A DNA stretch of 5,320 nt, from NCBI GenBank assembly GCA_013202185.1, contig JABMSA010000301.1, forward strand, positions 1 through 5,320, in the 5' to 3' direction. The stretch is from Planctomycetota bacterium (GTDB lineage Bacteria > Planctomycetota > PUPC01 > JABMSA01). The notes under the pieces were generated by a model. The model did not search any database, was not told the DNA's origin, and was given only the letters and a program-made list of their open reading frames with translations. The position numbers and the translations under genes were made by a program. Positions within the stretch are counted from its first letter, which is position 1. Every line of letters starts with the position of its first letter. Below, in pieces: positions 1-5,320 of the stretch.

Positions 1-11
1 GGGTGACGGGC

Positions 12-989
12 TCATTCGTTTGCCGGGTGTCGATCGCATAGTTTGATGATGGCGTCGGCCAGTTTTGCCGGGTCGTGGCGGAGGAGATCCTGCTTCTCCC
101 AGAGCGCTCGCTTGTTCTGGATGTCTTCGACAAGGTCGGCGCGGATGATCTGCACTCCAAGGCCGTCGACGTCGCCGGGAACGACCAGCTCGGCGCCTTC
201 GTCGGCGTACCTCTGCAGTATCTCATCAGAAGGGATATTGTCGTTGAGCAACACGTAGTCGACCCCGCCGTCGCCGATGTATTTGAAAATCGCCCGGACG
301 TGATCGGCGGCGTCGAAACCGTCGGTTTGGCCGGGCTGCGTAACAATGTTGCAGACGTAGAGGCTCTTTGCCTTTGTGTGGCGGATGGCGGCGGCGATGT
401 CCTTGACGAGCAGGTTGGATATGACACTCGTGAAGAGGCTTCCGGGCCCGAGCACAACGATGTCGGCCTGTAGGATTTCCTCGATGGCTTGCGCCGATCC
501 GGGCACGTCGGGGTTGTCGAGGTATACCTCGTCGATGGGCTGCTTGCCCGGTGTGCGCACGTTGAACTCCTGCTCGTATACGTTGCCGTCGGTGGTCCTG
601 GCGCAGATGTGAACATCACTGAATGTGGAGGGTAGGACGCACCCCTGGATCGCGAGGATTTCGCCCGCGTGCTGGAGGGCCTGCTCGAAGCTGCCGGTCA
701 CTTTCGCCAGGCCGGCGATGAAGAGATTGCCCAGGCTCATGCCCTCGAGCATGCCGTTGTCGAAGCGATACTGAAAAAGCTCATGGAGGAGCCTCTCGGA
801 ACCGGAGAGTGCAACGAGGCAGTTGCGGATGTCGCCGGGCGGCAGCACGCCAAGGTCGTTGCGTATCATGCCGGAGCTGCGGCCGGAGTCGGTGACGGTG
901 ACGATTGCCGTGAGGTTGCCGGTGTGTTTTTTGAGGCCGTTGAGGACCATCGGCAGGCCGGTGCCGCCGCCGACGGCAACGATTCGCAA
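12..989 (-). other. YvcK/CofD-like domain of the fusion protein
   Basis: Codons 236-560. The domain is about 325 residues, the usual length of a stand-alone YvcK, and starts with the family's Rossmann-like VGGGTGLP loop, so it looks complete. Family members resemble the 2-phospho-L-lactate transferase CofD but act as UDP-sugar-binding regulators rather than in F420 synthesis. The second signature reads TDSGRSSG where, from memory, Firmicutes members read ADDGGSSG; the central Asp is kept. Confidence 0.88.
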
Positions 990-1694
990 CCCCGATGCCG
1001 CGCGCTTCTTCCCGATAACGTGCAGAGCGCGCGGAAGCTCGGATATGTCTTTGATGCGATAGTCGGGTATCTCGATGTCGGTCTTGGCGGAGAGATGCTT
1101 GAACCTGCCGTGAATGAACTGGATCGTGTTCATTCCGAGGATGTTGCCTACTTTGATCTCGGCGTAGATGCGGTCGCCGATGACGGCGATCTCTTCGGGT
1201 GCGAGGTGGTATTTGGCCGCGAGCTGCTTGTAGCACTCGCTGAGTGGCAGGCCCTTGTCGGCGTCGTTTATCACCAGCTCGTCGAAGGCGTCGGCCAGGC
1301 CCAGCAACTGCACCTTTCGAAGTTGGCGGGTGTATATGCCGGTGGTGACGAGGAATAGGCGGCAGCCCTCTGATCGCAGCTCGGCGAGAACCTTTCGAAC
1401 GCCCGGGAACGGATGGATCTCCTCGACCTCATCCGAGTTGTACGCCGCCAGTGCGACGTCGGCGATGGAAGTTGGGCACGAGTACCTCTCGGCGATACGC
1501 TCGAAGACGTCGAACTTGGGGCCGAATTCATGCTCAAGCTCGGCCTGCACCTTGTAGGCTTCTTCTTCTGTGCAGGGCAGGCCCGCGCACACCATCGCGG
1601 CGGCCGCGCGCCGGCGGGCGCTCTCAACGAGCCGGCCCGAGCAATCGTAGAGAGTATCGTCGAGATCGAAAATTACGGCGCGTATGACGGCCAT
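12..1694 (-). CDS. yvcK: HAD-superfamily hydrolase fused to YvcK/CofD-like gluconeogenesis factor
   Basis: A complete 560-residue cytoplasmic protein built of two enzyme-like halves. Residues 1-230 are a HAD hydrolase: motif I FDLDDTLYD (nucleophile D10, acid/base D12), a helical cap at about 18-95, motif II VTTG at 116-119, a Lys at 147 or 156 for motif III, and motif IV GDRIYAEI at 173-180 with Glu in place of the second Asp. Residues 236-555 are YvcK: VGGGTGLP at 241-248, TDSGRSSG at 268-275, LPPGDIRN at 284-291, SLGNL at 320-324, LGPGSLFTS at 415-423 and CNIVTQPGQTDG at 448-459. YvcK proteins are known to bind UDP-sugars and to support growth on gluconeogenic carbon and correct cell shape; the HAD substrate cannot be told from sequence. 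ATG 1694 is chosen because it has a Shine-Dalgarno and puts motif I at residue 10. A TTG at 1742 would add 16 residues but lies upstream of the predicted transcription start. The usual whiA/rapZ neighbours are absent from the window. Confidence 0.93.
   Translation of the reverse strand: MAVIRAVIFDLDDTLYDCSGRLVESARRRAAAAMVCAGLPCTEEEAYKVQAELEHEFGPKFDVFERIAERYSCPTSIADVALAAYNSDEVEEIHPFPGVRKVLAELRSEGCRLFLVTTGIYTRQLRKVQLLGLADAFDELVINDADKGLPLSECYKQLAAKYHLAPEEIAVIGDRIYAEIKVGNILGMNTIQFIHGRFKHLSAKTDIEIPDYRIKDISELPRALHVIGKKRAASGLRIVAVGGGTGLPMVLNGLKKHTGNLTAIVTVTDSGRSSGMIRNDLGVLPPGDIRNCLVALSGSERLLHELFQYRFDNGMLEGMSLGNLFIAGLAKVTGSFEQALQHAGEILAIQGCVLPSTFSDVHICARTTDGNVYEQEFNVRTPGKQPIDEVYLDNPDVPGSAQAIEEILQADIVVLGPGSLFTSVISNLLVKDIAAAIRHTKAKSLYVCNIVTQPGQTDGFDAADHVRAIFKYIGDGGVDYVLLNDNIPSDEILQRYADEGAELVVPGDVDGLGVQIIRADLVEDIQNKRALWEKQDLLRHDPAKLADAIIKLCDRHPANE
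990..1694 (-). other. HAD hydrolase domain of the fusion protein
   Basis: Codons 1-235 of the fusion gene. The order of motifs (DxDxT, then a roughly 75-residue helical insertion, then VTTG, then GDR...E) fits a HAD subfamily I enzyme with a C1 cap between motifs I and II. The DDTLYD form of motif I is common in the phosphatases and 5'-nucleotidases of this group. All catalytic positions look intact, so the domain is probably active rather than a relic. The last 10 or so residues (IGKKRAASGL) look like a short basic linker into YvcK. Confidence 0.85.
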
Positions 1695-1700
1695 TTGCTG

Positions 1701-1707
1701 CTTCCTT
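1701..1707 (-). promoter_or_regulatory. Ribosome binding site of the HAD-YvcK gene
   Basis: The minus strand reads AAGGAAG here, six bases before ATG 1694 (eight from the AAGGA core). It decides the start in favour of ATG 1694 over the upstream in-frame TTG at 1742. Confidence 0.7.
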
Positions 1708-1745
1708 GTGCGTGCAATTGATAACCGATTCTGCTTCTTCAACAG

Positions 1746-1773
1746 ATTATACGGCGGGAACGCGTGGAATCAA
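1746..1773 (-). promoter_or_regulatory. Sigma-70-type promoter for the HAD-YvcK gene
   Basis: On the minus strand TTGATT (1773-1768) is separated by 16 bases from a perfect TATAAT (1751-1746). Transcription would start near 1739, giving a leader of about 45 nt before ATG 1694. Called from the consensus alone. Confidence 0.6.
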
Positions 1774-1828
1774 GTGGAAATAGGAGGCGAAGGCGCGTGG
1801 GCTCCAAATAAAAACACTGGATTTACAC

Positions 1829-1858
1829 TTGACTTTTGCAGCATAACTGCGGTATAAT
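1829..1858 (+). promoter_or_regulatory. Sigma-70-type promoter for the secreted-protein gene
   Basis: TTGACT (1829-1834) lies 18 bases from a perfect TATAAT (1853-1858), predicting a transcription start near 1865 and a leader of about 140 nt before ATG 2004. The spacer contains a short inverted repeat, GCAG-CATAA-CTGC (1838-1850), which could be an operator half-pair but is short enough to be chance. The two divergent promoters have -35 boxes about 55 bases apart, so a regulator bound between them could affect both genes. Confidence 0.65.
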
Positions 1859-1862
1859 TCAG

Positions 1863-1912
1863 GTGAAACATCTTAGTATAGACACCCGTGACACATCTCA
1901 GTGTGGGCGCCG
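1863..1912 (+). repeat. Diverged 25-bp tandem repeat in the leader
   Basis: Two adjacent 25-base units (1863-1887 and 1888-1912) share 18 of 25 positions. Both begin GTGA, contain ACATCT at the same offset, then AGT. Five of the seven differences are transitions, each with A or T in the first copy and G or C in the second. The array starts at the predicted transcription start of the plus-strand promoter. The second copy can also fold weakly (CACA...TGTG, 1892-1905). It could be an operator pair or a scrap of a mobile element; neither is shown. Confidence 0.55.
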
Positions 1913-1947
1913 GTCTGCCAATTGTGAGCGAACGGCAACGGGACTTT

Positions 1948-1972
1948 AGCGGAGAGAGCCGTGGGGCTCGCT
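1948..1972 (+). other. Small hairpin in the 5' leader
   Basis: GAGCC (1956-1960) and GGCTC (1965-1969) form a five-pair stem with a GTGG loop. AGC (1948-1950) and GCT (1970-1972) can extend it across a five-base bulge on the 5' side. It ends about 18 bases before the ribosome binding site and has no U-tract, so it is not an intrinsic terminator. I do not recognise a riboswitch class. Confidence 0.35.
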
Positions 1973-1990
1973 TCAGGGATCGAAGTGAAA

Positions 1991-1996
1991 AAGGAG
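1991..1996 (+). promoter_or_regulatory. Ribosome binding site for the signal-peptide reading frame
   Basis: AAGGAG lies seven bases before ATG 2004 and only one base before ATG 1998, so ATG 2004 is the better start. ATG 2100, which begins the long frame after the TAA, has no such site at normal spacing; the nearest purine run, GAGGGGG at 2073-2079, is 20 bases away. Translation of the whole locus was therefore evidently designed to begin at 2004. Confidence 0.75.
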
Positions 1997-2003
1997 AATG
2001 GCA

Positions 2004-2099
2004 ATGGAAAGGTGCACGGCGATCGTAGTTGTATGCTTGGGGATTTTCTTTTCTGCAGCAGGATTCACGTGTGAGGGGGCCACTGTGCCTCCGCAATAA
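2004..2099 (+). CDS. Signal-peptide N-terminal fragment of the secreted protein, ended by an in-frame TAA
   Basis: A 31-codon frame starting MERCTAIVVV: a short charged start, a hydrophobic core (AIVVVCLGIFFSAAGF) and a polar stretch ending VPPQ, i.e. a Sec signal peptide with likely cleavage in the CEGA region. It ends at TAA 2097-2099, and the next codon in the same frame is ATG 2100, from which the frame stays open to the window edge. This reads as the beginning of the downstream protein cut off by one nonsense codon, since the long part lacks its own export signal and ribosome site. No lipobox is seen, so it is not a lipoprotein signal. The stop may be a sequencing error, a true nonsense mutation, or a readthrough site. 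Confidence 0.65.
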   Translation: MERCTAIVVVCLGIFFSAAGFTCEGATVPPQ

Positions 2100-5000
2100 A
2101 TGGTCGAGCTTTCCATCGATGCGCCCGCGTGGCTGCCTCCCGGTGGCGGCGATTTTGTTGTCACCGTGGGCATCGGAGAGGTCACCAACCTTGTTGGCTA
2201 CCAGATCAAATTGGATTTCTACGACAATGCGACACTGGCCGATGTGTTCACTGTTCTCGCGACAAGCGAAGGCGAGCTTTTCGCCGGCAGAGAATATTGC
2301 AGTGGGGATGTAGCTGACGGGCGGGCGGGTGTGTTGTTGGGAGGGGGCGTGTCCGGCTCGGGTTCTTTTGCTGATTTCGTTGTAAGGTACGCCCCCAGAT
2401 CGAGGGGGGAGTACTATGTCTCGCTACGGGCCGAACTGCTCGATGCCGACGGTCGCTGGATTTCCTGGCGATGCGACCCGATAGCTGTGCAGGTTGGGTT
2501 TGGGGCGGATCCTACCTCCCCTCCGCCGGTCGCCGATAGTGAAACTCTAGCTCTTGGCCATCCGATACCGGTTCCGGGAACTCCGCTGTACTGCGATGTA
2601 AATGGGGATGGCTTCGTCAACATCCTCGACATGATGTTGGTTAATAATTACTTTAATATGGAGGTCGAAGGCAGGTTGCGTTATGCAGACGTTACACCGG
2701 ACCCACCGGACGGCGTCATAAACATATTGGACATGATTGCCGTTCAGAATCGTCTCGGATTCAGTACGCCCTATTCCGCAGATGATTTTGAGTACGATCC
2801 CGATATCAAAGACCAGTTCTTTGAGTGGGACACGAGAAGTCTGCTTCCCCTTGTAATTGAGGTAACCTGCACGATTAGCCCGGACGTTCCTCTCGTAGGC
2901 GATATCGTCTGGCGCGTATCGAACGGCTCCGTAACAGGGCCCACCTTTGATCCGGAGACTAACGTTGCCAGCGCCACGATTCTGGTAGCCGGCGCCAGCT
3001 TTGAAGTAACCGTGTACAATCGCGGAGAGATAATAGGCGAGGACGAGGTGGATTTTGATGTTTACACCCCACCCCAAGTCGGTGAGGAACACGTGCACGT
3101 TTACATGTACGATCTCTCCAAAGGCTTGGCGGGCCTGCCAGACAGGGAGAACAACGAGTACTGGGGGGTCTTCGGAAAGCCGGAAGAAGTTATGGCGGCC
3201 GAGATCGAATACCGGTGCAACTACTTCCCCGGGCCCACTCACGTTCATAGCCTGACCGTGACTTGGGATGAGGCATTGGTTGTTGATGTGACCTTTGGCG
3301 AGGATCATCTGGCCAATGGTGTGCCATTTGATGACTTCCCTGACCCGCCGGACGCAGATTACAACAACATTCTTTCCGTCGACATAGCCTTGCCCGATGG
3401 GCCATCCGGCTCGGTGGCTCCCAACTTGATTCTCGCGGACATCGAGGGCGACTATGGCAAAGATCCGCTGATTTACACCACGTGCCTGATCGAAGACATC
3501 ACCGCCCCCAAGCTTGTTCCCTGGAACGGATGGGACAATATGCTTGAACTTTCGGGCAAGCCCGAGCAGTCGCCCACCGACGAATTGCCTGATCTGGGTG
3601 CAGAGATGTTGGTGCGCATGACCCCATCAGACCCGCTCGTGCGGCTGGTCATCGACGACAGCGACTTCGACGGCCTGGTGTTGTTCGATGACAACTACGA
3701 AGAGGTCTTCCGAAGGATAGATCTGGAGGAACTGACTGACCATTACTACGTCCCCGGGCCTGATTCCGGCACCGACTTTTCCGCGATAATGTTCAGCACC
3801 GAAGAAAGCGCTGCCTTCAACGACAAATCCATCACGGTGTCCTATCATAATCCTTATGGATACAATGACGACGGCAACCCGGTGGATTCCGTAACCAGCG
3901 ATTACACCGTTGTGCGGCCGGACATCGACGTGGACACCGACGGCGACGACCTGATAGTGGAAGAAGACGATGATGAGCTTGAGTTGGAAACAACGATCTG
4001 CGTGCCCCTGGCAACCGAGTGGGATGAAATGACACCGGCAAAAATAGCGCTCCGCCCGGCCACGCAACAGCTCGGCGGAGAGATCAAACTCAAGGTCGAG
4101 GGCGACGGCAAGATACGAGTTTACGAAGCCGAAGAACCGCACGACCTCATCATGAACGACGACGTTGACGAGCAGGACGTATGGGACTTCGTGCTGTCCG
4201 GAGAAGACGACGTCCTCATACAAGGAATTAAAGCCGGGTACGTCGAGCTCTTCCTCGAATACACCAATGGCGGCACCTTCCGTACATACGACAAGATCAA
4301 GCTGCTAGTGGGCCCGGACATCGATATCGACAGCGACAACGACAACAACTTTGACGACCCCGAACGCACCTGGGAGGACGAGGAACAGATCGAAGACGAA
4401 GACGGCGATCCCGACCTCCCTGGAAAAATCGTTGTCGTAAACGACGGCGACGTAGACGATGACGGCATCCCCGACTTCGCAGACGGCTACGATCGGGACC
4501 CGGCTGACCCCGAGGACAATCTCTGCCCGGGCCTGCAATTTGTTCCGGTGATACTGGAAATCAGCGAGCCGCCGGACGCCTCGATGTGGTTCATCTACTA
4601 CGTTAAGGTCAGGCTCACCTACGACTCGTCCGACCCGGCCCAGGTTACCAAGACCCCGGAAGGCGAGTATCAGTTGCCCGGCGCCCCGGAGGGTTCCTTG
4701 CGGCTGTGGACAGAGCCCGGCGCTGATGCGCGTAACAAGAATTCCGCCAAGAACGGCGGCGATTTTGTGCCCGGTCGCAACGGCGGCGACGCAAACGTGT
4801 TCGATGCCACGGCGCTCGGCTTCACCAGGTGGATGAAGCCGTACGTCGTCACCCTCTACCTGGAGGCCGTGAAACCCAGCGCCGCCGTCGCAGACAAACG
4901 GATAAAGTTTGAGGTGGACCTCGACGGCGACGGCGATGACTACGATTGGACCGAAGACGCGGTGAGGGTGACGATCCAGCAACTTGATCTCGATGGCCTG

Positions 5001-5320
5001 AAGGTTTACGACCCGAAACTCGATGACGATCCGCTCGCAGAAGTGAAGTATACGCTCAACAGCCCGCAAACGTCCTATTCGCCGCGAATCGAATTGACGG
5101 TGATGGACGGCACCGAGGCAGTGGCCTGCCTTGTTCGGAAGGTAGAAGCTTCGCCGCCGCTCGGCATAGAGGTCACGAAAATGTGGGACGGCAAGTGGGG
5201 CATCGAAAAGGACGGCACCGACACCCCGCACAAGGACAGCTACGCCGATCCGAAGCAATACGTGATGGAAGCGAATCTCTACCTTGACGGCACAGAGGAT
5301 AGCCCGCTGTTGTTCACAAA
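2100..5320 (+). CDS. Large secreted multidomain protein with cohesin-like, dockerin and calcium-binding modules (partial at 3' end)
   Basis: At least 1073 codons, open to the window edge with no stop; with the signal peptide (2004-2096) the product exceeds 1100 residues. Visible order: cohesin-like beta-sandwich (about 2103-2501), Pro-rich linker, dockerin-like calcium loops (2592-2762), a long beta-rich region I cannot assign (2763-3917), an Asp-rich module (3918-3989), another beta-rich stretch (3990-4313), a second Asp-rich module running into a TSP3-like segment (4314-4530), a further beta-rich stretch and a FlgD-Ig-like domain (5037 onward). No catalytic domain is recognisable. It is strongly acidic, as expected for calcium-loaded extracellular proteins. 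A role in surface adhesion or as a scaffold or N-terminal stalk of a larger protein (for example one with RHS-type repeats downstream) is inference. ATG 2100 is only the first codon after the TAA; the original start is probably 2004. If the TAA is real and not read through, this is a pseudogene or a cytoplasmic remnant. Confidence 0.8.
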   Translation, partial: MVELSIDAPAWLPPGGGDFVVTVGIGEVTNLVGYQIKLDFYDNATLADVFTVLATSEGELFAGREYCSGDVADGRAGVLLGGGVSGSGSFADFVVRYAPRSRGEYYVSLRAELLDADGRWISWRCDPIAVQVGFGADPTSPPPVADSETLALGHPIPVPGTPLYCDVNGDGFVNILDMMLVNNYFNMEVEGRLRYADVTPDPPDGVINILDMIAVQNRLGFSTPYSADDFEYDPDIKDQFFEWDTRSLLPLVIEVTCTISPDVPLVGDIVWRVSNGSVTGPTFDPETNVASATILVAGASFEVTVYNRGEIIGEDEVDFDVYTPPQVGEEHVHVYMYDLSKGLAGLPDRENNEYWGVFGKPEEVMAAEIEYRCNYFPGPTHVHSLTVTWDEALVVDVTFGEDHLANGVPFDDFPDPPDADYNNILSVDIALPDGPSGSVAPNLILADIEGDYGKDPLIYTTCLIEDITAPKLVPWNGWDNMLELSGKPEQSPTDELPDLGAEMLVRMTPSDPLVRLVIDDSDFDGLVLFDDNYEEVFRRIDLEELTDHYYVPGPDSGTDFSAIMFSTEESAAFNDKSITVSYHNPYGYNDDGNPVDSVTSDYTVVRPDIDVDTDGDDLIVEEDDDELELETTICVPLATEWDEMTPAKIALRPATQQLGGEIKLKVEGDGKIRVYEAEEPHDLIMNDDVDEQDVWDFVLSGEDDVLIQGIKAGYVELFLEYTNGGTFRTYDKIKLLVGPDIDIDSDNDNNFDDPERTWEDEEQIEDEDGDPDLPGKIVVVNDGDVDDDGIPDFADGYDRDPADPEDNLCPGLQFVPVILEISEPPDASMWFIYYVKVRLTYDSSDPAQVTKTPEGEYQLPGAPEGSLRLWTEPGADARNKNSAKNGGDFVPGRNGGDANVFDATALGFTRWMKPYVVTLYLEAVKPSAAVADKRIKFEVDLDGDGDDYDWTEDAVRVTIQQLDLDGLKVYDPKLDDDPLAEVKYTLNSPQTSYSPRIELTVMDGTEAVACLVRKVEASPPLGIEVTKMWDGKWGIEKDGTDTPHKDSYADPKQYVMEANLYLDGTEDSPLLFT
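2103..2501 (+). other. Cohesin-like domain of the secreted protein
   Basis: About 133 residues following the stop. The start VELSIDAPAWLPPGGGDF, then VTVGIGEVTNLVGYQIKLDF, a middle glycine-rich stretch (GVLLGGGVSGSG), the strand FADFVVRYAP and a late SLRAELLDADG follow the strand order of cohesin/carbohydrate-binding-like beta-sandwiches. In cellulosome scaffolds cohesins bind dockerins; in non-cellulosomal bacteria such pairs are of unknown use. The fold call is from pattern only. Confidence 0.55.
2592..2762 (+). other. Dockerin-like pair of calcium-binding loops
   Basis: The first loop, DVNGDGFVNILD, has ligands at 1, 3, 5, 9 and 12 of the F-hand pattern and is followed by the helix MMLVNNYF. 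The second, DVTPDPPDGVINILD, repeats the GxxNILD half but carries a three-residue insertion (a DPP-type bulge), followed by MIAVQNRLG. The duplicated NILDM halves are typical of type I dockerins. Dockerins usually sit at the C-terminus; here the module is near the N-terminus with more than 850 residues behind it. Confidence 0.78.
3918..3989 (+). other. Asp-rich calcium-binding-like module, copy 1
   Basis: PDIDVDTDGDDL followed by an acidic run EEDDDELELE. Alternating Asp at 3921, 3927, 3933, 3939 and 3945 fits a DxDxDxDG calcium loop. It closes one beta-rich stretch and opens the next, matching copy 2 at 4314 in position and in its PDID(V/I)D(T/S)D start. Confidence 0.55.
4314..4530 (+). other. 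Asp-rich module, copy 2, with TSP3-like segment
   Basis: Starts PDIDIDSDNDNN, continues through an acidic Glu/Asp stretch with PGKIVVVN, and ends DGDVDDDGIPDFADGYDRDP, which has the DxDxDGIPDxxD pattern of thrombospondin type 3 calcium repeats. Such segments act as rigid calcium-dependent spacers in extracellular proteins. Confidence 0.65.
5037..5318 (+). other. FlgD-Ig-like domain, cut by the window edge
   Basis: The run AEVKYTLN, then IELTVMDGTEAVACLVRKV, then MWDGKWG and finally QYVMEANLYLDG follows the usual order of FlgD-type Ig domains (start VxYxL, middle xLxVYDxxGxxVRxL, WDGxxxxG, then YxxxLxA). Seen by pattern only; its end lies near or past the window end. Confidence 0.45.

Noticed and set aside
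669..1358. Plus-strand frame of 229 codons
   Set aside because: It is antisense to the HAD-YvcK fusion, which has intact motifs throughout.
1695..1742. TTG start at 1742, giving 16 extra residues on the HAD-YvcK protein
   Set aside because: It would begin upstream of the predicted transcription start; ATG 1694 has a good ribosome site and the normal HAD N-terminus.
1920..1930. AATTGTGAGCG, identical to the left half of the E. coli lac operator
   Set aside because: The right half is absent and nothing else suggests a LacI-type site; an 11-base match of this kind is most likely chance.
1998..2003. ATG 1998 as start of the secreted protein
   Set aside because: Only one base separates it from AAGGAG; ATG 2004 has the normal seven-base spacing.
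1865..2003. Riboswitch in the 140-nt leader, for example a cyclic-di-GMP type
   Set aside because: I looked for the conserved cores and found only one small hairpin and the tandem repeat; no known class fits.
2004..2099. A stand-alone 31-residue gene
   Set aside because: It is purely a signal peptide in the same frame as, and directly abutting, a long extracellular protein that lacks one.
2029..2313. Plus-strand 94-codon frame overlapping the signal peptide and cohesin-like region
   Set aside because: It is out of frame with the supported protein and has no motif; the rescue of the interrupted frame by a frameshift is not needed, because the frame before and after the TAA is the same.
2547..3308. 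Minus-strand frame of 253 codons
   Set aside because: It is antisense to the dockerin-like loops and shows no recognisable domain or ribosome site.
4305..5258. Long minus-strand frame of 317 codons
   Set aside because: It lies opposite the secreted-protein frame, whose motifs (TSP3-like, FlgD-Ig-like) are clear; the antisense translation shows no family motif and follows from the GC-rich third positions.

Overview
The window is bacterial and GC-rich. It holds two divergently oriented genes separated by a roughly 310-base intergenic region with a recognisable promoter for each direction. Dockerin, cohesin-like and thrombospondin-3-like calcium motifs in a large secreted protein, next to an unusual HAD-YvcK fusion, suggest an environmental bacterium, perhaps of the planctomycete/PVC type or a candidate phylum. 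That placement is a guess from domain style, not from a marker gene.

Left part (12-1694, minus strand): a complete 560-residue cytoplasmic protein. Its N-terminal part is a HAD-superfamily hydrolase with an FDLDDTLYD catalytic motif. Its C-terminal part is a full-length YvcK/CofD-like domain, the 'gluconeogenesis factor' family that binds UDP-sugars and links central carbon metabolism to the cell envelope. The two are normally separate proteins.

Middle (1695-2003): a minus-strand promoter (TTGATT-16-TATAAT) and Shine-Dalgarno serve the fusion gene. A plus-strand promoter (TTGACT-18-TATAAT) is followed by a leader of about 140 nt. The leader carries a diverged 25-bp tandem repeat at the predicted transcription start, a small hairpin and an AAGGAG ribosome binding site.

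Right part (2004-5320, plus strand, running off the window): one very long reading frame for a secreted, acidic, multidomain surface or extracellular protein. In order it shows a signal peptide, an in-frame TAA stop (2097-2099), a cohesin-like beta-sandwich, a dockerin-like pair of calcium loops, a long uncharacterised beta-rich region, two Asp-rich modules of which the second runs into a TSP3-like segment, and a FlgD-Ig-like domain at the window edge. Apart from the single TAA the frame is open for 1073 codons to the edge. The stop separates the signal peptide from everything else and is the main oddity of the window.

Nothing in the sequence functionally links the two genes; they share only the divergent intergenic region. 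I found no tRNA, rRNA, CRISPR, complete insertion sequence or convincing terminator.
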